A DNA stretch of 64,000 nt from Wurfbainia villosa (lineage: Eukaryota; Streptophyta; Magnoliopsida; Zingiberales; Zingiberaceae). The notes under the pieces were generated by a model. That model saw only the letters and a program-made list of their open reading frames with translations. It had not been told where the DNA came from and did not search any database. Position 1 is the stretch's first letter. Each line of letters begins with the position of its first letter. Of the stretch, positions 9,606-21,733 are shown one piece after another. The translations under genes and the position numbers were made by a program. The stretch spans positions 24,943,913 to 25,007,912 of the forward strand of contig CM046007.1 of the NCBI GenBank assembly GCA_025175895.1. Direction: 5' to 3'.

Positions 9606-12600
9606 ATGTGGATCGTGGATAGCAGTTGTTCAACACACATGACCGGGGATGTGAGCAAGTTCTCAACAATTAAGTATGTGAAGAAGGGAGCGGTGTCTTT
9701 TGAAAATAGTGGAAAACTCAAGATATTAGGTAGAGGTACAATTGAGGTATCCCCCAAAATTATCATTCACAAAGTTTTACTAGTTGAAAATATGAAATTT
9801 AATTTATTAAGTGTTAGTCAACTTTGTGATGCAAACTATCATGTTTCTTTTGAATCCTCTAAATGCATGATTAGACACAAGGAATTAAATGATTGTATGT
9901 TAGTTGGATATAGGAAATCAAATATCTATTATGTTGATCTTTCATATGCTTCTAATATTTCTACTAAGTGTCTTGTTGCAAAAGAAGAAGAAAGTTGACT
10001 ATGACATAGGAGATTGGGGCACATCAACATGAAAAACATAGCCAAGGTAGCCAAGATGGAGTTGGTCAAAGGGCTACCAAAGATCAAGTATGTCAAGAAC
10101 AAAATGTGTGATGCATGCCAAGAAGGAAAACAAACAAAAGCATCACACAAAGGTAAAACCTTAACTAATACTTCCTTACCATTAGAACTATTGCATCTTG
10201 ACTTATTTGATTGTCATAGTACTCCTTCTTTAAATGGTAGCAAATATTGTTTAGTTATAGCAGATGATTTTTCTAGGTATACTTGGGTCTACTTTATGAA
10301 ACATAAGGATGATACCTAAGAAATAATCATAGGATTTAGTAAAAGGGTTGAAAATGAAAAGAGTCTCAAAATCAATCGGATTCGTAGTGATCATGGTGGT
10401 GAATTTGAGAATTCTAAATTTTCACAATTTTGTTTAGAGCAAGGGTACAAGCATGAGTTCTCTTGTCCTAGAACACCCCAACAAAATGAGGTGGTGGAAA
10501 GGAGAAATCGTGCTCTACAAGAGGCGGCTAGGACTATGCTTAATGCATATTCTCTACCTAGCTACTTGTGGGTGGAAGCGGTTAATACCGCTTGCTATAT
10601 CCAAAATAGGGTTCAAATCCATAGGTTTTTAGGAAAGACACCATTTGAATTATGGAATGGAACTATTCCCACAATTCATTATTTCAAAGTCTTTGGATGT
10701 AAAGTTTATATTTTAAACACCAAAGATAACTTAGGAAAATTTGAATCCAAAGCGGATGAGGGAATCCTAGTTGGATACCCATCTACGAGTAGAGGATATA
10801 GAGTCTACAATAAGAGAACCCAAGGGATTGAGGAGTCCTCTAATGTTCAATTTAATGAAACCACTAGTACCTACCCTAGAAAGTCCTCCATTGATAAGGA
10901 TATTAATAACAATAATCAAGACATTACCCAAAAACTTCAAAATTTGACCATAAGGGGTAATGATCAAGGGGGAGGAAGAGGAGATTCCGATGATGAAAGA
11001 AGGGTGGAAGATAACAATGACCAATTTGAAACCCCTTCTAGAACCCTAAGAATTCATCAAGATCATCCACTTGACCAAGTAGTAGGAGATATATCTCAAG
11101 GAGTAAGAACTAGGTCATTTCATAGACCTCCTACTAGTCAAGTTGCTCTTATTTCACAAATTGAGCCCAAATCAATCAATGATGCATTACATGATCCGGA
11201 TTGGATCTTGGCAATGCAAGATGAATTGACTCAATTTGAAAGGAGTCAAGTATGGGAGTTAGTACCTAGACCCAATGATAGCACCATAATTACTACAAGA
11301 TGGGTCTTTAGGAATAAGCTAGATGACCAAGGAAATATCACTAGAAATAAGGCTAGGTTGGTTGCTAGGGGATTCAATCAAGTTGAGGGGCTTGACTATG
11401 ATGAGACTTATGCCCCGGTTGCTAGATTAGAATCTATTAGAATTCTCTTAGGGTATGCTTCCTATATGGGATTTAAACTTTACCAAATGGATGTTAAATC
11501 GGCATTCTTAAATGGTTATATTAAGGAGGAAGTATATGTAGAGCAACCACCCGGGTTTGAGAACATAGATTATCCAAACCATGTATATAAGCTTAGGAAA
11601 GCACTATATGGGTTAAAACAAGCTCCCCGAGCATGGTATGAAAGATTGTCATCTTTTTAAATTTCTAAGGATTTTAGGAGAGGCCAAGTAGATCAAACCT
11701 TGTTTATAAAGTCAACATTAAAGGATATCTTTATAGCCCAAATATATGTTAATGACATTATTTTTGGGTCAAAAAATGATGATCTTCTTCAAGACTTTAT
11801 AAAAAACATGGAAAATGAATTTGAAATGAGTTTAGTTGGAGAGCTCAACTTTTTCCTAGGGTTACAAGTCAAACAAACCAATGAAGGTATTCATATTTAT
11901 CAAACCAAATATGCAAATGAAATGATCAAGAAATTTGGTTTGGAAAATGCCAAAATTGTAACCACTCCTATGGACACTAGCACTAGAATAGATAGTGATC
12001 ATGATGGAAAATCAATTGATCTTAAATTTTATAGGAGTATGATTGGTAACCTACTATACCTAACCGCTAGTAGACCCGATATCTTATTTACGGTAGGTAT
12101 GTGTGCAAGATACCAATCTTGTGCCAAAGAATCATATTTAGTAGTCGTTAAGAGAATTTTAAGATATATTAAAGGCACCCTAAATGTAGGACTTTGGTAT
12201 CCTAGGACTAGGTCCTTTGAGTTGCTAGGTTATACCGATTCCGATTATGCCGGTTACAAATTGGATAGGAAGAGTACTAGTGGTGGATGCCAATTTCTTG
12301 GGTCCTCCCTAGTTAGTTGGAGTAGTAGGAAGCAACATTGTGTTGCTTTATCAACCACCGAAGCCGAATATGTGGCTATGGGTGGTTGTGTAGCTCAATT
12401 ACTTTGGATGAGACATACTCTTGTGGACTATGAGCTACACTACTCTAACATTAAAGTTTATTGTGACAATGTGAGTACCATCAACTTGACCAAAAATCTG
12501 GTATATCACTCTAGGACCAAGCACATTGAAGTGAAACATCACTTCATAAGAGATCATGTGGCAAGAGGGGACATTGAACTTAATTATGTAGAATCTAAGT

Positions 12601-12689
12601 CTAACCTTGCCGATATCTTCACCAAAGCTCTTCCCGAAACCGAATTTTCATCATTAAGAAGAGAGCTTGGTATGTGCTTTGTAGAGTAA
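9606..12689 (+). pseudogene. pol: E1 pol: protease-integrase-RT-RNase H, four nonsense codons
   Basis: One reading frame holds all of pol. The protease core is near 9612 (V-D-S-S-C-S-T-H-M; the usual D-S-G is D-S-S). Integrase has the zinc-binding H-H-C-C part (L-G-H ... C-D-A-C), an active-site Asp in L-D-L-F-D, another in R-S-D-H-G-G-E-F, and Glu in V-V-E-R-R-N-R. The reverse transcriptase motif reads Y-V-N-D at 11745-11756 instead of Y-V-D-D. RNase H keeps T-D-S-D-Y-A-G. In-frame stops occur at 9996, 10002, 10317 and 11658; the first two sit where relatives have Trp, consistent with G-to-A changes. I see no frameshift. The element is dead but little decayed. Confidence 0.9.
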
Positions 12690-13707
12690 AATTCTAGGTT
12701 TGCATGATCCCATATTCATATGTTAGCTTTATACCTTGATGCATCTCACAAAAAGCCTTAAGAAACCTTGATTTTTGTATTGAGACACTTAGAAATATGT
12801 GAGATGATAGGGAAGGTATACTTGGCGCATCATGCTTGTTATGATGCATTACTGTGAGGCAATGCCACACCTAGAGACATGAATACATTATGGACCAATC
12901 ATTGGGAAGACTTGTATTCAAGTAATGAATACATAGCTCTAAGAACATGGTTGGACATTCCAAATCATATACATTTTAAACTATATTCATCATATTTTGA
13001 AAAACAGTTTTCAAGTGGAACACAAAAGTGATACAAAATTTGCAAAATCTTTAGAACTTTTGTTAGGTTCCAAGTTTGTATCAATCTTCAAATTTGGAAA
13101 ACATATATTTTTCAAACTATTTTTCCTTAATAAAGTATGACTCCAGAAATGTGTACGCAAAATTTCGTGATTTTTCGAGATTTTTGGAATTTCGACCATT
13201 TGAGTTAAGTGAAATTGATTCGAGCCTATTAGTCGATTGGTTCGAAACCAATGATCGATACACTGTATTTTCTGATAAATAGCTCCATTCTCTGATATTT
13301 AGTGTATCTTTGATGTCCTAAAACTATAACATGATAATATTGAGTATAAACAAATTTTTAGAACTGTTTAATGCAGTGTTTTAGGAGGAGTGTGATAAAA
13401 TATATCTTTTTCATCCCCAAACTTACATTGTTGGTGCAAAGTTAGGACTTAACTTTCGAACTTTTGTATGCTTTGCTTCCAATGTTATTCACACATCATG
13501 AAGCATATCTTGAATTAAGGGGGAGTTTAATATCAATTTTATACCTTAGTCCAAGCTACAACAAATTTAATTCTTTCTTGAAATTTATAAATCCTTCTCT
13601 TTTTGATGCGTGTCAAAGGGGGAGAAGGGATGTTTAAGTTAGATTTCATATTATGATTATGTAAAGACCTAACTTAAGTGATTGCCAAACATCAAAAAGG
13701 GGGAGAT
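12690..13707 (+). other. E1 3' noncoding region with multiple polypurine tracts
   Basis: It carries the inverted repeat CATCTCAC (12742-12749) ... GTGAGATG (12799-12806), purine tracts near 13519 and 13615, and the final tract at 13694-13707 next to the LTR. Otherwise AT-rich and noncoding. Confidence 0.75.
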
Positions 13708-14973
13708 TGTTGGTGCAATAATGCCCCAAGTATTTATATGTTTTGATGTTTGGATAATCATCTAAGTTAGGCAATGCTTTGTGATCTAATTACGAACATG
13801 TTTAAGTGACAGAAAAATCCAAAGATGAAGACTTGGTAAAAGAGAAGTCCAAGTATGATCTTGGCAAGGAAAGTCTAAGGGACGGACTTGGCAGCATAAG
13901 ACCAAGCTTATAGTCTTGGCAGCGTAAAGTCCAAGTGAACCTTGGCAAAGGAAGTCCAAAGTAAGGTCTTGGCAGCATAAGTCCAAGCTTGTAGTCTTGG
14001 CGGCGTAAAGTCCAAGCATTTGGCAACCCAAGATATGACGAAACCGAAGGAAGCTCTTGGAAGCAAAGCGCAAAGGATGAACAAGTCGCGGACTCGGAGG
14101 GATCCTGGAGGCGCAAGGCTTAATGAGGAGCTAGAAGGTTGAGTCTAGGTCTAGGGTGTAAAATCAAGTGTGAATTACTCATACTTGATGAGTATCAGTC
14201 GACTGATATGATGTATCACGATCGGTGGTCAATCTTTCGGCCGTCGGTGAAACCACGACCATCGATCGGCTTGGCTAGCGATGGCGATCGGTGATGTTGC
14301 AATCGATCGACGCCAGCGATGCGGATCGATCAACGCAAATATCTGAGTACGCAGTGTAGTCGCACTCGACTGCGGCCTACGATCACTCGATTGATCACTC
14401 CATCAGTCGATTGATGGAGGGATCAGTCGACTAATCACTTGGCTGTTGGAAATTATGGCTACGTATCTCCGCAGATCTGCTTGTTCAGAAGCCGTTGGCT
14501 TCGGCGACAGTCGACTGATGGTGAGCATCAGTCGACTGATCGAAACCCAACGGGAAAAACATCCCTTCTTCTATTAGAAGGGGCCTTGGGGAGCTTGGTG
14601 AAGCTAGTGCTCTCATTCCTAACTATACTCTTGTGCTCACCAAGCTTTCTCCAAGTGTTTTTATGCTTCTAAACCTCCTCTTCTCTAATCTTAATCTTCC
14701 ATCATTGTAAAGAAGAGGAGTGCATTGTAAAACAAGGTTTCTCCACCTTGGTTCATCCAAAGGAGATTTAGTGAAGCTTGCTAGGGTTAATCCACCTTAC
14801 GGATTATCGTGGAGTAGGATCGTCATCTCCGAACCACATACATCGGGTGTTAGCATTGGTTTTCTTGTTTCTTATTTGTATTCGTATTTGTATTTGTATT
14901 TCTTCCGCTAACTTACTTGTAGAAACCAAGAAAGGCTAATCACCCCCCTCTAGCCATTACAAAGATCCTAATA
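13708..14973 (+). repeat. E1 3' LTR (1,266 bp)
   Basis: It starts TGTTGGTGCAATAATGCC and ends near GATCCTAATA, with CACCCCCCTCTAGCC at 14941-14955. At 13845-14030 it carries an array of GTCCAAG...CTTGG units like those in B-family LTRs. A GATCG-rich patch lies at 14205-14400, and the presumed TATA region lies inside an inverted repeat (14563-14582). Confidence 0.83.
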
Positions 14974-15818
14974 GCATGGTGCCCCCATACTTGCTAGACC
15001 ATCCTTAGCCTAGACCTAAGCCTTCTAGCCACCTCCATCAGCCTCACGCCTCTCGGATCCCTCCAAGTCATCCATGACTTGTTCATCCATCGCGCTAGAC
15101 TTCAGGTGCTTCCATCAGCTATGTCATGCTAACGGTGTCTACACCGCCAAGGCACATTGGACTTACGCCGCCAAGGTTCCGCTTGGACTTTATGTCGCCA
15201 ACCATTGGACTTATGCTGCCAAGATTTCACCCTTGGACTTTACGCTGCCAATATTCCCCTTGGACTTCTCAAATGCCAAACCATGTTGGACTTTCCATGC
15301 CAAGACCCATGCTTGGACTTTTCCCTTGCCAAGACCCATGCTTGGACTTTCTATGCCAAGTGCTCAAGACTTGGACTTTCCATGCCAAGTACCCATGACT
15401 TGGACTTTTCCCTTGCCAAGACCCATGCTTGGACTTTCTATGCCAAGTACTCAAGACTTGGACTTTCCATGCCAAGTACTCATGACTTGGACTTTTCCCT
15501 TGCCAAGACCCATGCTTGGACTTTCTATGCCAAGTTCTCAAGACTTGGACTTTCCATGCCAAGTACCCATGACTTGGACTTTCCATAATCGCATGGTCAA
15601 CCCTAGTCAACCATCAAAGTCTCCCTCGAGTCAAACTCGAGTCTGGTCAATTATAACCTGGGTCGATTGTATAAACAATCTCCCCAAAACATTAACCGAC
15701 ATCAATGTCAAACATCAATATCAAACATACTATGTCAAACCACTTTGTCAAACATCAAAACATCACTCGAGTCAAACTCGAGTCTGGTCAATCGTGACCT
15801 GGGCCGATTGCACCAACA
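14974..15818 (-). repeat. B1 3' LTR, head part, truncated by E1
   Basis: The reverse complement begins TGTTGGTGCAATCGGCCC, matching the other B LTRs. It carries the double head (second head ends near 15677) and the small-hairpin array. The LTR tail lies beyond E1, outside the window. Confidence 0.86.
15150..15590. repeat. Array of short CCAAG/CTTGG inverted-repeat units (B1 3' LTR)
   Basis: About a dozen or more units of roughly 25-31 bp, each containing CCAAG and CTTGG (or CCAAC/GTTGG) separated by a few bases. The array gives long ORFs on both strands rich in the residues L-D-F and W-T-F; these are repeat readings, not genes. Confidence 0.8.
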
Positions 15819-17669
15819 ATCTCCCCCTTTTTAATGTTTGACAAAACAAACCTTGAGTTAGGCCACTAACTCAAATTTCCTTACCAATTATCCCAAATTG
15901 GTAATCCCAAACACTCTCCTAATACTTCTCCCCCTTTTTGACTAACATCAAAAAGGTTCCCTCCAAGGAGGTCAATGTCTCATGTCCCAATGAGATCTTA
16001 CAATCTCCCCCTTGGTCCAAAAATACCTAGGATGCCTACCATCTTCCTAGTGATAAGTCTCATATCACTCAAGAGAGACAATCCTATACACTCTCCCAAT
16101 TTCCAAATTGGGTTTCTCAAAATCCTATCAATTTTCCCAATTGATAACATTCTCCCCTTCAAGAAGAAAAACACATCCATCATCCCAAGATGGATAACTC
16201 CCCCTAAAGGCTTGCTTCCCCTTGACTATTGCACCAACAATGTTCTTGAGAAGTCCTTAAGCCAATAGGAACTCTAAACAATCAAAATTAAGGTCTAAAG
16301 TTCAACATTGAACTCTTCTACCCTTAAATTTGATACTTTGACCTAACACCTCTCCAAATCCATATCCAATGAATTTTCACTCTTTATAATGCTTCTCAAA
16401 GCATATCCTAGGGTTAAGAGTGGTTAGGGACCTTTACCATGGCTGAAAATGGGCTAAACAACCTTGTTTTTCCCGAAATCAGTTTGCCAGTTGACTACTT
16501 ACGATGTCGATCACACTTATCGATCATTGCCACTAAGAGATCAGATCGATAATCAAAATCTCGATTTTCAGTTATCAGAAATGAGATTTGGAAAAGCATA
16601 AATAATTATACGTAATTCAAAAAATCATGAAATTTGATACGTATAATACCTATGACCAATACAATGGGTGAAAAATGATAGAAAAATATTTTATCCATAA
16701 AATATCGAAATTGATACAAAATCCAAAAGTGAATAAAAACTTCAAAGTTTTAGCTCACTTTGTATCAATCTAATCAATGGTGATTGCTATCAAAAGATAT
16801 GCTTCACCAAGGTTTTTTAAAATGATTTAAAAATATTTTTGAAAACTTATATTGGATCATATTCCTTGGGCTTAATGTACAAGACTTGTACACAAGCTTT
16901 CCCAATGATCCATATATGATTTTAGATGAGTTTTAGTTCATATAGATGCAAAAACGATGCACCTTGAACTCAACTCATATCCTAGCATCTCACATGTATC
17001 TAGGGTGTATAAATACACATACATGTCAATGTGATGTGAGATGTGGGATTTTTTCTCCCTAATCTAGGGTTTCATGTATTTTTCTAAGGCAACCCTATTT
17101 GATTCCCTTATAAATGGGACTTCAAGTCATGCCATTGTCCTTAAATCAATTTCAATCAAATTATTTTAAATGCATGAATGATTATGGCATTAGAGATGAT
17201 ATAATTAAACACATGCTCATAATCATGATGTCATGACATAAGATATAATCTAAAAATACATGACATTTATCCTTAATCCTAAACATGATCATGACATATA
17301 AATGATGAAAATAAACATGATGTCATGTCATGACATATGAAAAATAAGATATAAAGGTGTATAATACCTAAATTTTAATATTAGTTTCCATTTGTTGGGA
17401 ATAAGTTCATTTTGCCATAAAACCTAATTATCTCCCTAGTGTGCTAAAAACCCAAAATGGCACACTATGACCTCTAAACCTAAAATGTGCCAATTTGATC
17501 ATTTTATCAAAACTTCTCAAATAATATTGGCACATCCTAAAATCTTTTAGGATTAAAGCTCAAATGTATTTCCAAGGTAACCATAACCTTGAAAATAACC
17601 TAAAGTGCCACCTTTATCATGGTTGAGTTAACTACCCACCCAATCAAGGTTGACACACCCTAAACCCAT
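15819..17669 (-). other. B1 3' noncoding region
   Basis: On the minus strand it ends with a polypurine tract next to the LTR (15819-15834), with further tracts near 15930, 16007 and 16200. The inverted repeat CATCTCAC (16986-16993) ... GTGAGATG (17036-17043) is present. A GATCG-rich patch at about 16495-16560 stands where B2 has GTCGAC motifs. AT-rich, no coding sequence. Confidence 0.72.
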
Positions 17670-18776
17670 CTAGCGTGAATCAATCACACTCTTAGGAACC
17701 CAAAACCTATTTGAGCTCCTAGGGTTTACTAGGTATTCCTTAGGGATGACCTCCCTAGATACCCTTCTAATGACCCTCCTAGGCTTAAAAGCCTTGGTCA
17801 TTTGGGTCTTGACATGGTTAACCTTAGGGATTGCCTCCCTAATAACCTTCTTAGTGGCTTCCCTAGGTTTCCTTGAAACCCTAGCCACTAGGCACACACC
17901 TTGGTCAACCTTAGGGATGACTTCCCTATTGACCTTGGTCTTCCTAGACCTAGATTTAGTTTCATAGTCAAATGGAACACTATGGTAGGTCTTTTTGGGC
18001 TTAGGCGTATCCTTGAATGGTTCTTGATTTCTAGGTCTTTGACTTTAACTCCTAGACCTAGATTTTTGATCACTTGACCCTTGAAATTGATTTTGCATAA
18101 TCCTAAGGGTCTTCTCTAATTTTTCAAGTCTTGATCTCAAGACTTGATTTTCAAACTTTAATTGTCCAATTGATTTTTGATTAAGTTTTTGGGCATTACC
18201 ATTTTCTTTAGGCATATGCCTACCCTTATTAGGCTTAATGCCTAAGTGATTATCTATTTTCCTAATGCTTTCCTTAAGAAGAGTTTTTCTAGGGACATTA
18301 GTCCCAAATTTCTCCTTTCTTGAAAAATTGACCCTCTTAGCACCTAGACAATATTCCTTATTTCTAGCATGCTCTTTATGATAAATAGCAAGATTGCTAA
18401 AATTATTTCTAGCATGCTTTTTGACATTATTTGAATAAGGAGCTTTAATTAAAAAAACCTTAGGGTTAGCTTTGGAAGCTCCCCCTACTTGTGGTGTTCC
18501 TTTTTGCTCCTTCTTTTTCCCCTTTGGGCATTGATTCCGGTAGTGTTCCGGTTGTCGGCATTTGAAGTAAATGACTTGCTCCTTGCTTTTCTTGGCGGGA
18601 ACACCGGCTTCATTGACTTTTGGCACCGGTGGACTCTTCTTGATTCTTTTAGGACATTTTCTCTTGTAATGTCCTACCTCCCTACACTCAAAACAAATTA
18701 TATGATTTTTATTTAAACCTAAATTGCTTGAGTTACCTAGGGTATTTGTGGTGGTAGGTGCCGGAGTTGGAGCTTC
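17670..18776 (-). pseudogene. gag: B1 gag, middle and C-terminal part
   Basis: This is the second part of the B1 gag, downstream of the C2 insertion. It contains the region of two zinc knuckles; the second reads Y-F-K-C ... H ... C, so its first Cys is lost. Basic Asn/Lys-rich segments, a coiled-coil-like stretch (E-N-Q-V-L-R-S-R-L-E-K-L) and the C-terminal W-V-P-K-S-V-I-D-S-R follow, before a stop at 17670-17672. Frame changes near 17890-18050 break it. The product would be an RNA-binding particle protein; this copy cannot make it. Confidence 0.83.
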
Positions 18777-19949
18777 TGTTAGGGCAATCTCTTGCCGTAA
18801 TATGGTTTTGATGGTGTGGCAAAGGGTTTAAGTTAGTGTGTTATGTTGATTTGATATGTGCGTTGAAGTCGTGCAGCACTTAGTAATTCGCACATGGAGC
18901 CGTGGCGAGTTTCACATCTCATGACTCGTGCCTTGAGTCAGTGAAGGATAGCTTTGCGGAAGCCGTGCGCTTTGAGCATCCGAGGGACCGCCGAACGAGA
19001 AGCTTGGAGTGAAGATGGAGGAAGTAGACTTCGAGGCAAGAGACGCGAAGGAGCATTGCAGAGCCGTGCGCCTGATGCTGCCGAGGGACGTGGACGAGAA
19101 CGAAGAGAACTTCGAAGGCGAGGGACTCCGAGAGATGAGAGTGAGCGATTGTAACCCGGGGAGGGGTAGCTCTTAGGTGAAACTTGGCTATTTAGCCAAG
19201 TGTCGGATGGGTTTTCCCGACACACGATCGCCATGTCATGCGCAACATCGCTTCAGTCAGTGAGTTCGATTGGTATCCGATCGATGGGTTTATGCCTCAG
19301 CCGATCGCTATGGAATGGCGATCGCCCAGAGGATATCGCGAACCGCAGAACCGCGTAGCCAGAGCGATCGATGGCGCTGATCGTGAGGTCCATCAGTCGA
19401 CTGCCAAGATTTCCGTTGGACTACAATGGTCGGGATCCGACGTGTTTGGAGGCCGTTGTAGTGACGGCAGTCGACTGCCAAGGGCAGCAGTCGACTGGTG
19501 GCGGCCAATGGGAAGAAATTAGCCCTCTCTATAAAAAGAGAGGGTGTGAACCTTTGAGAGGCTAATGCTTATGCTCCAAGTGATCTTCCTAGTGCCCCAC
19601 AAGCTCTAAACTCTTCTTACTTGTTTTTACTCTATTTTTATTGTAAGAAGAGTAATCTTGATTGTAAAGGTTACCTCCACCTAGCTTGGTGCAAAGGAGA
19701 GACCAATAGTGATTGGCTTTGGAGGAGTGATTCACCTCGGACGAATCGGGATCGTGGATTAGCGGCGTAGCCGTGAACCACGTTACATTCCTTTGTTAGT
19801 GTTTGTATTTTCGTTTATCACTTTGTCTTTATTGTTTATGCTTCCGCTTGCGCTAATGATTGTGTAGACGAGCAAACGAACGAGAATTCTGACATCCATC
19901 GAAAAAGGGATATTCACCCCCCTCTAGCCGGCCGTATCGATCCCCTACA
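18777..19949 (+). repeat. C2 5' LTR (1,173 bp)
   Basis: It starts TGTTAGGGCAATC and ends GATCCCCTACA. TATAAAA at 19530-19536 sits inside the inverted repeat CCCTCTC...GAGAGGG. CACCCCCCTCTAGCC lies near the end. A GATCG-rich patch at 19215-19400 replaces part of the palindrome region that the 3' LTR keeps. Confidence 0.93.
19530..19536 (+). promoter_or_regulatory. C2 LTR TATA box
   Basis: TATAAAA in the 5' LTR, upstream of a likely start of element RNA. It is enclosed by CCCTCTC and GAGAGGG. The 3' LTR has the same arrangement at 23807-23813. Confidence 0.6.
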
Positions 19950-19951
19950 AG

Positions 19952-19964
19952 TGGTATCAGAGCC
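19952..19964 (+). other. C2 primer-binding site (initiator Met tRNA)
   Basis: TGGTATCAGAGCC, two bases after the LTR, matching the 3' end of plant initiator tRNA-Met. Confidence 0.92.
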
Positions 19965-20011
19965 AAGGAAAGCTTGTCGAGGACTAACCGCCACAACAAG
20001 CAATTTTCGAA

Positions 20012-21733
20012 ATGGCCGGCTCCAACATCCATCCTCCGAAGTTCGATGGCGAATTCTCTTGGTGGAAAAAGAGAATGGAGGTATTCTTCGAGACCGATTT
20101 TGATATTATGCTTATAATGGAAAATGGTTTCGAGTTGCCTAGGGATGAAAGGGGTGAACCAATTGAAAAATCACGTTGGACTAAGAAGCAAAGAGAGGAG
20201 CACCTTGCAAACTCAAATGCAAAACATCATCTTCTCAATGTGCTCCCTCAACAAGAGATCAATCGGATCGGAGAATGTGCTAGCACCAAAGAGATATGGG
20301 AAAAGCTTGTAGAACTCCATGAAGGCACATCCGAGGCCAAGCTAGCTAGGAGAGACCTCCTCTGCTCCCAACTCTCAAACATCAAATTAGAAAAGGGAGA
20401 AAAGGTAACTTCCCTACATTCTAGATTTAAAGAAATATTAATTGGGCTAACAAGTGTAGGAGAAAAGCTCTCCAACCGGGATATGGTAATGAAGGCCATA
20501 GATGCCTTTCCCCGGTCCTCAAGATGGAGCTCCATGGTGGATTCGTTTTACATCTCCAAGAACTTGGAAGTAAGTACCTTGGAGGAATTTTTCTCAACAA
20601 TGGAGCTCCACGAAACTAGGCTTGAAGGAATACAAGAAGAGCCTAGAATTCAACCCTCAAGAGGAGTAGCTTTGATAGCGAACAAGGGGAAGAAGAAGAT
20701 GGAAATCCCCTCCTCCTCCGATGACAAAGCGTCTTCCTCCTCCTCCATGGATAGCACCGAAGAAGCCTATATGGTAAGGAGGGTAAGACATGCTTTAAAA
20801 GGTTTTCATTTTCATAAATCAAATGATAGGAATAGGAGACCAAGGGGGAAGGTCATATACTACATTTGCCAAGGAGAGGGGCACATAAGGGACAATTGTT
20901 CTCTCCTAAACAAGAGCAAGGAAGAGAGGAAAAAGAAAGAATAAAAGAAGAAGAAAAAGGGAAGCAAGAAAAAGAAGGAAGAGGAGAAGAAGACAAAAGA
21001 AAAGGGGAAGACCAAAGCTCTAAAGGCAAGGACTTGGGATGACCCATCCTCATCCTCCTCATCATCATCGGATGAGGAGAATGCCTTTGTCACCAATTTG
21101 GCCTTGATGGCCTTTGATGACTTGGATTGCTCTTCATCCGAAAATGAAGAATCAAGCTCAAGTGAAGGGGGAGCTTCTACATCCTCCTCATCCGAAGAAG
21201 AAGAAGAGGATATGGAAACTATGGTAACGAAAGCCTCTCCTAAGAAAATAGTTTCCATAATTTCTAGTTTAACTAAGGACTTATTTGGAATGAAAAAGAA
21301 AAATAAAAGCATGCTTAATCAAATTAAGGCATTGGAAAATAAGCTAGAAAATGCATGCTTAAATGATAATATTTCTTCTTGCTTAAATGATGCATGCTCA
21401 CATGACCTTTATGTGCCATTAGATGTTAGTGATGCATGTATAAATGAAAATAGGGCCCTAAGGGAAAAGGTAGACTATTTAACAAAAGCCCTAGAAAAAT
21501 TCACAATTGGCTCCAACACATTGAACATGATCTTAGGGAGCCAAAGAGCTAGCTTCAACAAAAAGGGCCTAGGCTACAAGGAAAAGAAAAATGAGAAGGC
21601 CTACAAATGCCTAATAGCTAGGGGACAAGATAAGAAGAAAGTAATAGCTAGGAAATGGATCCCCAAGGAATACTTAGTGAACCCAATAGGAAAGAACTTA
21701 TTTTGGGTTCCAAAATCCATCCTTAAGGGTTAG
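20012..21733 (+). pseudogene. gag: C2 gag, full length with one nonsense codon
   Basis: Start and stop give 573 codons, as in C1, in a single frame. The one in-frame stop (TAA 20942-20944) lies in the Lys-rich linker where C1 has Glu. The gag domain (residues ~1-220) keeps W-W-K-K-R-M and W-E-K-L-V-E-L-H-E-G. The zinc knuckle is damaged: its first Cys reads Tyr (Y-Y-I-C ... H ... C). The C-terminus ends W-I-P-K-E-Y-L-V-N-P ... F-W-V-P-K. The role would be particle assembly and RNA packaging. This copy makes at best a truncated 310-residue protein. Confidence 0.92.

Larger units (their letters stand above)
8441..14973 (+). mobile_element. E1: autonomous Sirevirus-like copia element, 5' end hidden behind C1
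   Basis: It runs gag (from mid-gene), protease, integrase, reverse transcriptase, RNase H, a 3' noncoding region with repeated purine tracts, and a 3' LTR. The gag begins abruptly at 8441, where C1 ends; its 5' LTR and gag start lie left of the window. The right end (14973) adjoins a truncated reversed B-family LTR, so E1 inserted into element B1. The base at the site reads GCATG where intact B LTRs read GTATG, the likely target duplication. Confidence 0.87.

Noticed and set aside
13845..14030. Possible CRISPR-like spaced repeats
   Set aside because: Units are variable, spacers are not unique and equal in length, no cas genes are present, and the setting is a plant LTR.
15074..15841. Long ORFs rich in repeated L-D-F, W-T-F and A-K-T segments on both strands (also near 25828-26485, 34903-35509, 40112-40707, 42790-43418, 57071-57528)
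   Set aside because: They are translations of the CCAAG/CTTGG hairpin array in B LTRs, open in several frames at once because the units have few stops. No start context or domain supports a protein.
19952..19964. tRNA-like sequence near primer sites
   Set aside because: Only the 12-13 base complement of tRNA-Met is present, without a cloverleaf, so these are primer sites, not tRNA genes.
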